Origin: Candidatus Magasanikbacteria bacterium GW2011_GWC2_37_14
GTDB lineage: Bacteria > Patescibacteriota > Patescibacteriia > Magasanikbacterales > UBA922
DNA: 60,438 nucleotides
NCBI GenBank assembly: GCA_000990355.1
Contig: LBSX01000006.1
Span: 1 to 60,438, forward strand
Reading direction: 5' to 3'
Positions 15,391 through 24,049 of this stretch are shown here, piece after piece (position 1 is the stretch's first letter; the number at the start of each line of letters is the position of its first letter). The translations under genes and the position numbers were made by a program. The notes under the pieces were generated by a model. That model did not search any database, was not told the DNA's origin, and worked only from the letters and a program-made list of their open reading frames with translations.

Positions 15391-16929
15391 ATGTTAAGTG
15401 ACTATCAACGTTATCGCCTTTATGAAATTTTGCCTGGTGCCTCCATCTGGCTAACTTTGCTTTTGGGTTTAGTTTTGGCATTTGTGCGTCCTTTGTGGGT
15501 GATTTATTTTGTAATTGTTTTTGATATTTATTGGGTTTTAAAAGTAATTAATTTTGCATTTTATTTAATTATTGCTTGGAGTCGATATTACCGTACCAAA
15601 AAAATTGATTGGAAAAAGAAATTGTCATTGGAACTCAATAATTGGCAAAATAAAAAACATTTAGTTTTTTTAACTTTGTACAATGAAACTTGGGATGTAG
15701 TAAAAACCGCTGTAGAGAGTATTGCTGGTGCTGTGTATGACCCCACAAAATTTATTATTGTGGTGGCCGGAGAAGAACGAAAAAAAGAAAACTATGAATT
15801 GATTTTAAACAACATTAAAAATGAGTTTGGCAAGAATTTTGGTGAAATTATTGGCACTTTGCATCCGGCAGATTTAGCAGGAGAGATTCCTGGCAAAGGA
15901 TCAAATTTACATTACGCCGAAAGACAAATGCAGAAAATTTTAGACGAAAGAAATTTAAATTATGAAGAAATAATTGCCACAATTTTTGATATTGACACAG
16001 TTTGTAATTCACAGTATTTTGCTTATCTTACTTATTTGTATTGTACTCACCCACGGCCAACTCATTCTTCTTTTCAGCCAGTGGCTTTGTACAATAATAA
16101 TATGTGGGAATCACCAGCGATTCTGCGGATTATGGCCTTTGGTACGACTTTTTGGTTAATGACCATGTTGGCCCGGCAAGATGCTTTGGTAACTTTTTCT
16201 TCGCACTCCATGAGTTTTGCCGCGATTGTGAAAGCTGGTTTTCATGAAAAACGCATTGTTAGTGAGGATTCAAGAATTTTTTATCAATGTTTTTTGGCCA
16301 ACAATGGCGACTACGAAGTAACACCAATGTATATGGCAGTGTCTATGGATACAGTACGTGATGATAAATGGTGGCAGAGTTTTAAAAATTTGTACCGCCA
16401 ACAACGTCGTTGGGCTTGGGGTGTGGAACATGTGCCATATTTAATTTGGGAATTTAAGAAAAAAGGCAAATTAATTCCTTGGTGGAAAAAATTTAAATGG
16501 ATTTTTGTGGAATGGGAAGGTAAATGGTCGTGGGGAGTAGTGGCAATTTTAATTACGATTTTGGGTCGTTTGCCAATGTGGGTGGCTCCGGAGTCAGTGC
16601 GCCAAAGCGCTTTGTTTTTTAATGCCCCGCACATGTTAGAAAATTTGATGATTATGGCAATGCTTGGTATGATACTCTCTGCTGCCCTAAGTTTGCCACT
16701 CCTGCCTCGTCGAGCCGAAAAAATTGCTTGGTATAAATATATTTTAATGTTATTGCAATGGTTACTGTTGCCAATTTCGATGATTTTTATTTCCGCCATT
16801 CCTGCAATTGATGCTGTTACTCATTTAATGCTTGGTAAATATTTAGGTTTTAATGTTTCGCAAAAAAAGCGCAAAGAAGATCCAGAGCAGAAAAAAGAAT
16901 GGGCGGTAATTGGTAGAAATATAAAATAA
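15391..16929 (+). CDS. Membrane-bound family 2 glycosyltransferase (cellulose-synthase-like)
   Basis: 512 residues. Two or three N-terminal membrane spans (residues about 15-70) precede the GT-A domain: HLVFLTLYNETWDVVKTAVE, then IIATIFDIDTVCNSQYFAYL with a D-x-D-like motif. Next come SEDSRIFYQCFLANNGDYEV and the acceptor motif QQRRWAWGVEHV, equivalent to Q-x-x-R-W of processive BcsA-type enzymes. Further membrane spans follow. It probably assembles or exports a surface polysaccharide. A family C repeat separates it from the DUF4012 gene. Confidence 0.85.
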   Translation: MLSDYQRYRLYEILPGASIWLTLLLGLVLAFVRPLWVIYFVIVFDIYWVLKVINFAFYLIIAWSRYYRTKKIDWKKKLSLELNNWQNKKHLVFLTLYNETWDVVKTAVESIAGAVYDPTKFIIVVAGEERKKENYELILNNIKNEFGKNFGEIIGTLHPADLAGEIPGKGSNLHYAERQMQKILDERNLNYEEIIATIFDIDTVCNSQYFAYLTYLYCTHPRPTHSSFQPVALYNNNMWESPAILRIMAFGTTFWLMTMLARQDALVTFSSHSMSFAAIVKAGFHEKRIVSEDSRIFYQCFLANNGDYEVTPMYMAVSMDTVRDDKWWQSFKNLYRQQRRWAWGVEHVPYLIWEFKKKGKLIPWWKKFKWIFVEWEGKWSWGVVAILITILGRLPMWVAPESVRQSALFFNAPHMLENLMIMAMLGMILSAALSLPLLPRRAEKIAWYKYILMLLQWLLLPISMIFISAIPAIDAVTHLMLGKYLGFNVSQKKRKEDPEQKKEWAVIGRNIK

Positions 16930-16937
16930 TTCAAACG

Positions 16938-16965
16938 CGTCATTCCCGCCTGCGCGGGAATGACG
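16938..16965. repeat. Family C palindromic repeat
   Basis: CGTCATTCCCGCCTGCGCGGGAATGACG, a near-perfect palindrome, with a longer copy inside the methyltransferase gene at 47929. It lies in the 47-base gap before the DUF4012 gene. Confidence 0.85.
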
Positions 16966-16976
16966 ACTAGGGTTTT

Positions 16977-18422
16977 ATGAACAAAATTATAAAAATTATT
17001 CTGGGCATTGTTACATTTTTTGTTTTGGCACTTGCGGGTTTGGGTGTGGGTGCTTATTTTTGGTTAAAAAATTTAACTCCAGAAAAAATTATCAATTTTA
17101 ATTTAGTTAAAAATTCTGTAAGTCAAGAAAATCAAGTTGTTCTAAATTTATTACCCAAGGTTTTGGGTTATACAAAACCAATGAATTATCTAATCTTGTT
17201 TGCCAACAATACTGAACTTCGTCCTGGTGGTGGTTTTATTGGCGCTTATGGGGTGATTAAATTAGACCAAGGCAAAATGGAAATTTTAAAAGTTGATGGC
17301 ACAGAAAATTTGGATCGTTATACTCCAGAAGAATTTAAATTAGCACCGCCAGTGCCGTTAAAAGATAATTTAAAAGTAGATCGTTGGTATTTTCGCGACA
17401 GTAATTGGTCACCAGATTTTGCTGAAAGTGCCAAAAAATCTTTGGAATTATATATTGGTGAAAATGGCGTGGCAGCTAAAGATATTGACGCTGTAATTGC
17501 TTTTACTCCTACAGTTTTGGAAAAAATTTTAGAGACCATAGGTCCAGTAACTGTCCAAGGAATTGAATTTAATGCAAAAAATGTCACAGAAAAATTAGAA
17601 TATGAAGTAGAATATGGCTATGATGATAAAGGTATTGCCGTACACGAAAGAAAACAAATTATTCAACCATTGTTTTTGGCGATTTTGAATAAACTAAAAA
17701 ACAATTTGTTTTTTAATTTGGAAACATATTTTTCTTTGGGAAAAAACTTGTTGGTAGAAAAACAAGTAATGGCCTATGCCCTGGATCCAGAGTTAGAAAA
17801 AATTATTACTGATTGGCAAGGTGATGGGCGAGTAAAAGAAACTATTGGTGATTATCTTTTGTGGGTGGATGCTAATTTGGCCGCCTTAAAAACCGATTAT
17901 GCTATAAAACGCAATTTAACATATACTATTAAAAAACAAACAGATGGGCGATTTTTGGCTACAGCCCAAATGGAATACAAACACATAGGGAAATTTGATT
18001 GGAGGACTACACGTTATCGCACTTACACGAGAATTTTTGTACCACTTGGTGTTGAATTATTAAAAATAGACGGTTCAATGAACCGCGACAAATCCAAAAC
18101 ACCAGGAGCAATTGATCAAGGACAAGAATTAAATAAACAATGGTTTGGCACTTTTATTAGTATTGAACCAGGAACAACCAAAACTTTAAGTTTTAGTTAT
18201 TATTTACCAGAAAATATTGTACAAAATAATTATTCATTATTAGTACAAAAACAATTAGGGACCATTGATTCTGGTTTGACTTTAAGTCTAGATTTTGGTA
18301 AAAATATAGTATCAGCTAGGCCAGCAGAAATTGAAAGCAAATGGCTTGATAGTAAGTACGAATATAATACTGAGTTAAAACTAGATAAAACGTTTAATAT
18401 ACAGTTATCAGATAGCAAATAG
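16977..18422 (+). CDS. DUF4012-containing membrane-anchored protein
   Basis: 481 residues. One N-terminal membrane helix (IIKIILGIVTFFVLALAGLG) is followed by the extracellular DUF4012 region. Its hallmark is NYLILFANNTELRPGGGFIG with AYGVI, resembling the LytR-CpsA-Psr type of substrate pocket. DUF4012 proteins are common in Patescibacteria and Gram-positives near polysaccharide genes; their exact role is not settled. The last residues (LSDSK) are encoded by an AT-rich family F repeat, so the C-terminus was probably altered by that insertion. Confidence 0.82.
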   Translation: MNKIIKIILGIVTFFVLALAGLGVGAYFWLKNLTPEKIINFNLVKNSVSQENQVVLNLLPKVLGYTKPMNYLILFANNTELRPGGGFIGAYGVIKLDQGKMEILKVDGTENLDRYTPEEFKLAPPVPLKDNLKVDRWYFRDSNWSPDFAESAKKSLELYIGENGVAAKDIDAVIAFTPTVLEKILETIGPVTVQGIEFNAKNVTEKLEYEVEYGYDDKGIAVHERKQIIQPLFLAILNKLKNNLFFNLETYFSLGKNLLVEKQVMAYALDPELEKIITDWQGDGRVKETIGDYLLWVDANLAALKTDYAIKRNLTYTIKKQTDGRFLATAQMEYKHIGKFDWRTTRYRTYTRIFVPLGVELLKIDGSMNRDKSKTPGAIDQGQELNKQWFGTFISIEPGTTKTLSFSYYLPENIVQNNYSLLVQKQLGTIDSGLTLSLDFGKNIVSARPAEIESKWLDSKYEYNTELKLDKTFNIQLSDSK

Positions 18423-18450
18423 CATTTTGTTATTTGTTATCTGTTATTTG
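18405..18450. repeat. AT-rich inverted repeat (family F) covering the stop codon
   Basis: TTATCAGATAGCAAATAGC is mirrored by TTGTTATCTGTTATTTG. Near-identical words are at 47650-47730. It supplies the stop codon of the DUF4012 gene and the leader of mreB. Confidence 0.65.
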
Positions 18451-18461
18451 AATTTTGTGTT

Positions 18462-19469
18462 ATGTGGATTAAAAAAGTTGCCATTGATTTAGGAACAACA
18501 AACATTTTGGTACATGTCCCCAAGCGCGGTATTGTAATTAATGAACCATCAGTAGTGGCAATTTCTCGAGATGATAAAAAAGTTTTGGCCGTGGGCAATG
18601 AAGCCAAAGAAATGATTGGCCGCACTCCGGATTCTATTATTGCCGAACGTCCTTTAAAAGATGGAGTAATTGCTAATTATCATACAACCGAGGCTATGCT
18701 TCGTTATTTTATTAATAAAGCTTTGGGCGGCGTAAGATTATTTCGTCCCGAAGTAATGGTGGCTGTACCAGCAGGAATTTCTTCTACCGAACGTCGAGCC
18801 GTAATTGATGCAACCATGGCAGCTGGCGCGCGAGCCGCTTATATTATTAAAGAGCCAATTGTGGCTGCCATTGGTGCCGATATTCCAATTGGTTCGGCAT
18901 CGGGGCATATGATAATTGATGTGGGTGGTGGTACAGCCGAAATGGCCGTGATTTCTTTGGGTGGAATTGTTTCTTGGGGTTCGGTGCGTATTGGGGGAAA
19001 TCGTTTTGACGCTTCTATTCAAGAATATGTGCGTCGTAAATATGGTTTGGCGATTGGTGAACGTTCGGCCGAAGAAATAAAAATAAAAGCTGGTTCGGCT
19101 GTGTATATGGATAAACCACTTAGCATGGAAGTAAAAGGCCGAGATATGGTTTCGGGATTACCACGCATTATTACGGTAACTTCTGATGATGTGGTAGATG
19201 CCTTACAACATGATTTACAAGGTTTGGTAGAAGCTCTAAAAGAAGTATTACACAAAACTCCTCCAGAATTATCGGCCGATGTAATGGACAAAGGTATTAT
19301 TATGTCTGGCGGTTCTTCACAACTGCGCAATCTTGATCAATTGTTTACTCAGGCAACTGGTGTGGCTTGTTATGTAGCCGATGAGCCACTTTTGTGTGTG
19401 GTAAAAGGCACAGGTATTGCTTTGGAAAATCTTGAGGCTTATAAGCGATCAATTTTAGCGACCAAGTAA
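18462..19469 (+). CDS. mreB: Rod shape-determining protein MreB
   Basis: 335 residues, the normal length. It has the actin-fold phosphate-1 motif KVAIDLGTTNILVHVPKRGI, the connecting GGTAEMAVISLGGIV (phosphate 2) and the adenosine motif GIIMSGGSSQLRNLD. MreB filaments on the inner membrane face guide peptidoglycan synthesis. Neighbouring polysaccharide genes and the penicillin-binding protein at 30304 fit a cell-wall context. Its stop is 1 base before the next glycosyltransferase. Confidence 0.96.
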   Translation: MWIKKVAIDLGTTNILVHVPKRGIVINEPSVVAISRDDKKVLAVGNEAKEMIGRTPDSIIAERPLKDGVIANYHTTEAMLRYFINKALGGVRLFRPEVMVAVPAGISSTERRAVIDATMAAGARAAYIIKEPIVAAIGADIPIGSASGHMIIDVGGGTAEMAVISLGGIVSWGSVRIGGNRFDASIQEYVRRKYGLAIGERSAEEIKIKAGSAVYMDKPLSMEVKGRDMVSGLPRIITVTSDDVVDALQHDLQGLVEALKEVLHKTPPELSADVMDKGIIMSGGSSQLRNLDQLFTQATGVACYVADEPLLCVVKGTGIALENLEAYKRSILATK

Positions 19470-19470
19470 T

Positions 19471-20649
19471 ATGATAATTGGTATTGATGCTTCACGCGCC
19501 AATGAAGAACAAAAAACCGGCGTTGGTTGGTATGCTTTTTGGCTAATTGAAGAATTAAAAAAAATAACCCCCGAAAATATTCGGGTGGTTTTGTATACTC
19601 GTGAACCTTTAAAAGGCCAATTGGCAGACTTACCAGAAAATTGGCAAGAAAAAGTTTTGGGCTGGTGGCCAAAAAAATATTGGACACAAATTCGTTTAAG
19701 TTGGGAGATGTTGTTTCATCGACCTGATGTTTTATTTATCCCTGCTCATGTTTTTCCAATTATTCACCCCAAAAAAACAGTAATGACTATCCACGACATA
19801 GCTGCCAAACGTTATCCAGAAACCTACAATAAATTTGAACGTTGGTATACAGTGTGGAGTGCCAAAACAGCTTTAAAAAAACTTTGGCGCGTCATTGTAC
19901 CTAGTGAATTTGTGCGCCAAGAATTGTTGTGTTATTTTACTGCTCGTCATGAACATAAAATTACCGTAATCAAACACGGTTGCCACACAGAACTTTTTGA
20001 GTATGATAATTTGATAGATGGACAAGAAATTTTACGTTTTTATGGATTAAATAGTGATTATTTAATTTCTCTTGGGCGTTTGGAAGAGAAAAAGAATACT
20101 ATTGGAGTGGTGAAAGCTTTTGAACAAATCAAAATGTCATTGCGAGAAGCCTCAAAGGGCGACGAAGCAATCCCCAGGGATCGTCACGCTCCTGTCGTCG
20201 CTCGCGATGACAGTGGTTTAAAATTGTTATTAGTTGGTTCACCGGGTTTTGGTTATGAAAAAGTAAAACAAGCAGTAGAAGAAAGTCCTTTTAAAGATGA
20301 TATTATTATTCCTGGTTGGGTAAAGGGAAAAGACTTAAAAGTACTTTTGGGAAGCGCCAAAGTTTTAGTTTTTCCTTCGCGTTATGAAGGTTTTGGTTTG
20401 CCAATTTTGGAAGCTTTTGCCGCCGGTGTACCTGTGGTGGCCGGACAGGGTAGTAGTTTGGAAGAAGTTGGAGGAGAGGCGGTATTGTATTGCAATTCGG
20501 GAAATATTCAAGAAATTGCCGACAATGTAGAATTGTTTTTAAATAATCCAGAATTAACCACAGAAAAAATAAATTTGGGCAAAGAACGTTTAAAAAAATT
20601 TACTTGGCAAAAAACAGCCGAAGAAACCCTAGCTTTGTTATTAAAATAA
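19471..20649 (+). CDS. GT-B glycosyltransferase (family 1/4-like) with an in-frame repeat insertion
   Basis: 392 residues. The N-terminal Rossmann domain starts IIGIDASRANEEQKTGVGWY. The C-terminal domain has SLGRLEEKKNTIGVVKAFEQ, then PGWVKGKDLKVLLGSAKVLV and PSRYEGFGLPILEAFAAGVP with the E-x7-E type nucleotide-sugar site. A 78-base family A repeat at 20135-20212 (residues about 222-248, with ASKGDEAIPRDRHAPVVARD) is inserted in frame at a loop between the start of the second Rossmann fold and LLLVGSPGFG. It probably adds a sugar to a surface glycan. Confidence 0.87.
   Translation: MIIGIDASRANEEQKTGVGWYAFWLIEELKKITPENIRVVLYTREPLKGQLADLPENWQEKVLGWWPKKYWTQIRLSWEMLFHRPDVLFIPAHVFPIIHPKKTVMTIHDIAAKRYPETYNKFERWYTVWSAKTALKKLWRVIVPSEFVRQELLCYFTARHEHKITVIKHGCHTELFEYDNLIDGQEILRFYGLNSDYLISLGRLEEKKNTIGVVKAFEQIKMSLREASKGDEAIPRDRHAPVVARDDSGLKLLLVGSPGFGYEKVKQAVEESPFKDDIIIPGWVKGKDLKVLLGSAKVLVFPSRYEGFGLPILEAFAAGVPVVAGQGSSLEEVGGEAVLYCNSGNIQEIADNVELFLNNPELTTEKINLGKERLKKFTWQKTAEETLALLLK
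20135..20212. repeat. Family A repeat inserted in frame in a glycosyltransferase gene
   Basis: TGTCATTGCGAGAAGCC to CGCTCGCGATGACA, 78 bases, exactly 26 codons, with no stop in the reading frame. Compare 809-892. Confidence 0.88.
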
Positions 20650-20685
20650 GTTGTTTATTAAAATTTTTCGTGGTATTATATAACT

Positions 20686-21627
20686 ATGGAAGAGGTGACC
20701 GGACATGAAAAAATTTCTGCCTTTTTTAAAAAGGTAATCAGTAGAGGAAGTTTAAGTCATGCCTATTGTTTTGTTGGACCACAAAGCGTGGGCAAAAAAC
20801 ATCTGGCCAAATATCTGGGAGCAGAACTTTTGGGAGTATCGTTTGCAAAATTAAGCACTCAACCGGATTTTGTAATAGTTGAGCAGGAATATAGCGATAG
20901 CCAAGAAAAAACCAACAAAGATATTACGGTAAAACAAATTAGAGAATTGCGTTCTTTTTTAAGTCAAAGTGCTTATCTAGGCAAGTACAAAATTGCGATA
21001 ATTGATAATGCCGAAAAAATGAATGCCGAGGCAGCCAATGCTCTTTTAAAAATTTTGGAAGAACCTTCAAAAAATACTATACTTTTTTTAATTACTGCTA
21101 ACGAGACAATGCTCCCCAGTACCGTAGTTTCTCGTTCGCAAGTATTTTATTTTGCTCCAGTTTCTGGGCATTCTCTAGAAGATTGGCTCCAAAAAATTGA
21201 TACCAAATTAGACAAGGACGAACTAATAAAATTGTCTTTGGGTTCGCCGGGCAAAATTATAAATTGGTTAGAAGATTCAGAAAAATTTTTGACTTACAAA
21301 AAAGAAGTAGAGCGTTTTAACAAATTAATTGGCAAAACTTTTTTTGAAAAATTAAAAATAATCGAAGATGTTTTTGTAAGCAGTGAAGATAATGTAAAAG
21401 TAAAAGAAAATTGGCAAAATATTTTGGCGCTTTGGAGACTGTTGGTGCGTGATAGTGAATTATTAAAAAATAATTTAGCAGATTTGGCAGTACATAAAAA
21501 TTTAGAGCAATTAACTGTGGAAGAAAGTTTGGCAATTGAAGAAAAAATTTTACAAGCGCAAGATTTATTAAATAAAAATATTAATCCACGTTTATTAATA
21601 GAAAATATTTTATTAATTTTACCTTAG
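20686..21627 (+). CDS. holB: DNA polymerase III delta' subunit-like clamp-loader ATPase
   Basis: 313 residues. It has an AAA+ P-loop-like motif CFVGPQSVGKKHLAKYLGAE, Walker B-like AIIDNAEKMNAEAANALLKI with LEEPS, sensor 1 ILFLITANETMLPSTVVSRS, and the SRSQ version of the SRC motif. The C-terminal helical domain is degenerate. I saw no zinc finger, which separates it from the gamma/tau subunit. A likely promoter (TTGTTT-17-TATTAT) ends 8 bases before the ATG. Confidence 0.85.
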   Translation: MEEVTGHEKISAFFKKVISRGSLSHAYCFVGPQSVGKKHLAKYLGAELLGVSFAKLSTQPDFVIVEQEYSDSQEKTNKDITVKQIRELRSFLSQSAYLGKYKIAIIDNAEKMNAEAANALLKILEEPSKNTILFLITANETMLPSTVVSRSQVFYFAPVSGHSLEDWLQKIDTKLDKDELIKLSLGSPGKIINWLEDSEKFLTYKKEVERFNKLIGKTFFEKLKIIEDVFVSSEDNVKVKENWQNILALWRLLVRDSELLKNNLADLAVHKNLEQLTVEESLAIEEKILQAQDLLNKNINPRLLIENILLILP

Positions 21628-21628
21628 T

Positions 21629-22750
21629 ATGAAACATAAAAAATTATTTAATTTAGGAATGCTAACGCTAATTTTATTTTTTGCTGGTGCTGGTTGTGTT
21701 AGTTTGTCTTCCAATAAACAAACTACCACTGGTCCGGCAGGAGTTTTTGTTTCCAGTGATGCTGGCGAAAGTTGGAAACAGGCCAATGTTATGCCTACAG
21801 CCGAGGGAGTAAAGTCTATTGCCGGAGTGAATGTTTATCAAATTGTGGCTGATCCCCAAGACCCCGATACCATGTATTTGGCTTCGCGAGAAAATGGTTT
21901 GTTTTATACTTATGATGGTGGGGCTACTTGGCAAAAATCAGGCAGTCCTTTTGCCAGTGGCTTTGTTTATAGTGTAACTGTGCACCCCAAAGATAAATGT
22001 GAACTTTATGCTACCAATGGGCGCCAGATTTTTAAAACTATTGACTGCAATCGCAGTTGGCAGGAAGTTTATCGTGAAGGCCGTTCCGATGTTTTGATAG
22101 GTGCTTTGTCTTATAATAATTTTCCTCCTTATCAAATGTACATGGCCGAAAGCAATGGTGATTTTTTGCAAAGCAAAGATGGTGGCGCTAGTTGGGGTTT
22201 ACTCAAAAGATTTAATGTACGTTTGTCTTTTATTTCTGCCAGTCCCTTTGATGGAAATTTACTCTATGTAATTTCTCGTACCGATGGTATGTATCGTTCC
22301 GAAGATGGAGGAATTACCTGGGTAAATTTAAAAGATAAATTAGCCAAATTTGCCGGAGGTTTGGAATATCGCCGACATTTGTTGCATCCCACAGATATCA
22401 ATACTATTTATTGGGTTTCTACCTATGGTATTATGTATTCTCATGATCGTGGTAATACTTGGAGCGCTTACAAATTAATTACTCCACCAGGTAGTGCCAA
22501 TATTTACAGTTTTGCCGTCAATCCCAAAGATGACAAACAAATATTTTATGTAGCCACAATTAATAATCGTTCCACTTTTTATAAAACTCTAGATGGCGGT
22601 AAAAATTGGATTACCAAAAAAGTACCTTCTGATCAATTGCCAGTATTACTGCGTTATCATCCTACAAAACAAAATCGTTTGTATTTGGCTTTTACAGTTT
22701 TGCCCGATGCTAGTAAAACCCAAACTAACACTCTTACTAATACTAAATAA
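21629..22750 (+). CDS. Lipoprotein with BNR/VPS10-like beta-propeller repeats
   Basis: 373 residues. The signal peptide ends in a lipobox (LILFFAGAGCVSLSSNKQTT, Cys about 22). Then follow five or six repeats with the Asp-box style S-x-D-x-G-x-T-W: FVSSDAGESWKQ, YTYDGGATWQK, QSKDGGASWGLL, RSEDGGITWVNL, YSHDRGNTWSAY and KTLDGGKNWITK. This is a sialidase/VPS10/Ycf48-like propeller on the outer face of the membrane. It probably binds a glycan or protein; no catalytic set is recognised. Confidence 0.83.
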   Translation: MKHKKLFNLGMLTLILFFAGAGCVSLSSNKQTTTGPAGVFVSSDAGESWKQANVMPTAEGVKSIAGVNVYQIVADPQDPDTMYLASRENGLFYTYDGGATWQKSGSPFASGFVYSVTVHPKDKCELYATNGRQIFKTIDCNRSWQEVYREGRSDVLIGALSYNNFPPYQMYMAESNGDFLQSKDGGASWGLLKRFNVRLSFISASPFDGNLLYVISRTDGMYRSEDGGITWVNLKDKLAKFAGGLEYRRHLLHPTDINTIYWVSTYGIMYSHDRGNTWSAYKLITPPGSANIYSFAVNPKDDKQIFYVATINNRSTFYKTLDGGKNWITKKVPSDQLPVLLRYHPTKQNRLYLAFTVLPDASKTQTNTLTNTK

Positions 22751-22751
22751 T

Positions 22752-23303
22752 ATGAGTATTGTTGATAATCACAAAGGAGATTTTAATCAAAGTGTAGAAT
22801 ATTTTAAAAAAGATATTTCTAGTTTGCGTACTGGCCGAGCTACTCCGGCTTTGGTAGAAGATTTGGTTATTGAGGCCTATGGCGCTCGCCAAGCATTAAA
22901 AGCTTTGGCTTCGATTACTGTACAAGATGCCAAAACTATTGCTGTAGAACCTTGGGACAAGAGTATTACTATGGCCGTAGAAGCAGGAATTCGAGCCTCC
23001 CAGTTGGGAATTAATCCAGTAAACAATGGCAAGGTAATTTTATTGCCTTTGCCAGAATTAAGTTCCGAACGTCGTCAAGAATTAATTAAAGTTTTGCATC
23101 AAAAAATAGAAGCAGCACGCATTGCTATTCGTCAACTTCGCGAAATGGTGCGTGATGAAATTGAGGCAGGGGAGAAAGCCAAAGAAATTTCTGAAGATGA
23201 AAAATATAAATTGCAAGATGAATTAGAAGAAATGGTAAAAGAATTTAATGAAAAATTAAAAGAATTGGGTGAAGGTAAAGAGACGGAAATAAATACGATT
23301 TAA
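22752..23303 (+). CDS. frr: Ribosome recycling factor
   Basis: 183 residues, the normal length. Domain I/II signatures are YFKKDISSLRTGRATPALVE, then VIEAYGARQALKALASITVQ and RQLREMVRDEIEAGEKAKEI. RRF with EF-G splits the post-termination ribosome. ATG 22752 begins the conserved N-terminus (MSIVDNHKGDFNQSVEYF); the reading frame is open further upstream but that part overlaps the previous gene. It ends at a terminator at 23341. Confidence 0.96.
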   Translation: MSIVDNHKGDFNQSVEYFKKDISSLRTGRATPALVEDLVIEAYGARQALKALASITVQDAKTIAVEPWDKSITMAVEAGIRASQLGINPVNNGKVILLPLPELSSERRQELIKVLHQKIEAARIAIRQLREMVRDEIEAGEKAKEISEDEKYKLQDELEEMVKEFNEKLKELGEGKETEINTI

Positions 23304-23340
23304 GAGTTATAAAGTTGAAAGTTATAAAGTTCGTAAAGTC

Positions 23341-23372
23341 AAAATGTTTCACAATTTGTGAAACATTTTTTG
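23341..23372 (+). terminator. Intrinsic terminator of frr
   Basis: AAATGTTTCACA / TGTGAAACATTT stem with a short loop and a T-run on the + strand. Confidence 0.85.
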
Positions 23373-23382
23373 TAAATAAAAA

Positions 23383-23395
23383 ACTGCTAAAAGCA
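23383..23395 (-). terminator. Second terminator for the island 1 transcript
   Basis: CTGCT-AAA-AGCAG hairpin. Read on the minus strand it is followed by TTTTTTATTT. Confidence 0.6.
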
Positions 23396-23417
23396 GATTT
23401 AAAAAAAGATTCCTTTC

Positions 23418-23450
23418 AGCCCCGGTCGCGTTTTGGCGCGACCGGGGCTG
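23418..23450 (-). terminator. GC-rich terminator of the island 1 gene
   Basis: A perfect 13-bp stem AGCCCCGGTCGCG / CGCGACCGGGGCT with a 6-base loop. On the minus strand it is followed after a few bases by a run of seven T. It marks the left edge of the first GC-rich island. Confidence 0.8.
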
Positions 23451-23470
23451 GCTGTTTCTCATGGTGCGCG

Positions 23471-23866
23471 CTAGGCGCGCTCGGGCTCGTCGCAGAAGGC
23501 GACGGTGGGGTCGTCCGTCGGGTCGTTGGTCAGACTGGGGTCGGGGCCGAGGTTTTTGGCCCGGCTACGCTGATCAGCCAAGAAGTCGGCGACGGCTTCA
23601 TCGATCGTGTAGCGCGGGGTCATGATGACCTCGGCTTGGTCCATGTCCGGACGCGGCCTGAATTTGGCCGGCGGGCCGAACTCGGTGATCTCGTGCAGGT
23701 GGCCTTCCCTGTCCAGGCAGAGCCAGAGGCTCTCGCTGGTCCCGACCAATCGCAAGTATTTGCCAAAGCCCACGTCGTAACCTTTGCCCGACACCTCGAA
23801 CCTCTCCTCCTCGTCCACCACGATGGCATCGCTTACCCAGAGTTCGTCAAAGGTCTTTTGGTCCAT
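23471..23866 (-). CDS. GC island 1: protein of unknown function
   Basis: 131 residues, acidic and soluble; no membrane segment or known motif. The start is fixed by a strong SD (AAGGAGGG) ending 9 bases before ATG 23866; the frame continues upstream, but that part would begin in the AT-rich leader. The start reads MDQKTFDELWVSDAIVVDEE, a middle strand-rich part follows (LWLCLDREGHLHEITEFGPP), then a helix (TIDEAVADFLADQRSRAKNL) and a disordered Asp/Pro-rich tail. G+C-rich codons differ sharply from frr and glyQS on either side. It has its own promoter at 23941-23969 and terminators. Signs of transfer are strong; the function is unknown. Confidence 0.7.
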   Translation of the reverse strand: MDQKTFDELWVSDAIVVDEEERFEVSGKGYDVGFGKYLRLVGTSESLWLCLDREGHLHEITEFGPPAKFRPRPDMDQAEVIMTPRYTIDEAVADFLADQRSRAKNLGPDPSLTNDPTDDPTVAFCDEPERA

Positions 23867-23940
23867 GAGAAATTTCCCTCCTTGTGGGATTGTGGAATGA
23901 ACGCGTCGCCATGGGATTTTAAGCCCATTTATGACTACCA

Positions 23941-23969
23941 ATTATAGCACATTTTAAGGGTTTTGTCAA
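23941..23969 (-). promoter_or_regulatory. Promoter of the island 1 gene
   Basis: Read on the minus strand: TTGACA (23969-23964), 17-base spacer, TATAAT (23946-23941), a perfect consensus. The 30 bases around it differ at one position from the rny promoter at 45707-45735. Confidence 0.88.
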
Positions 23970-23993
23970 GTTCTTCGGCCCGGCTCAGGGTTT

Positions 23994-24022
23994 TTGACAT
24001 TTTGCTTGAATTTTGGGATAAT
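23994..24022 (+). promoter_or_regulatory. Promoter of glyQS
   Basis: TTGACA (23994-23999), 17-base spacer, GATAAT (24017-24022). It is back to back with the island 1 promoter and 27 bases before the glyQS ATG. Confidence 0.8.
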
Positions 24023-24049
24023 AGCTACACTTAATTACTTAAAATTTAT

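Noticed and set aside
23315-23947. 210-residue reading frame on the + strand across island 1
   Set aside because: It runs antisense to the 131-residue gene that has SD, promoter and terminators. High G+C content makes open frames on the opposite strand frequent.
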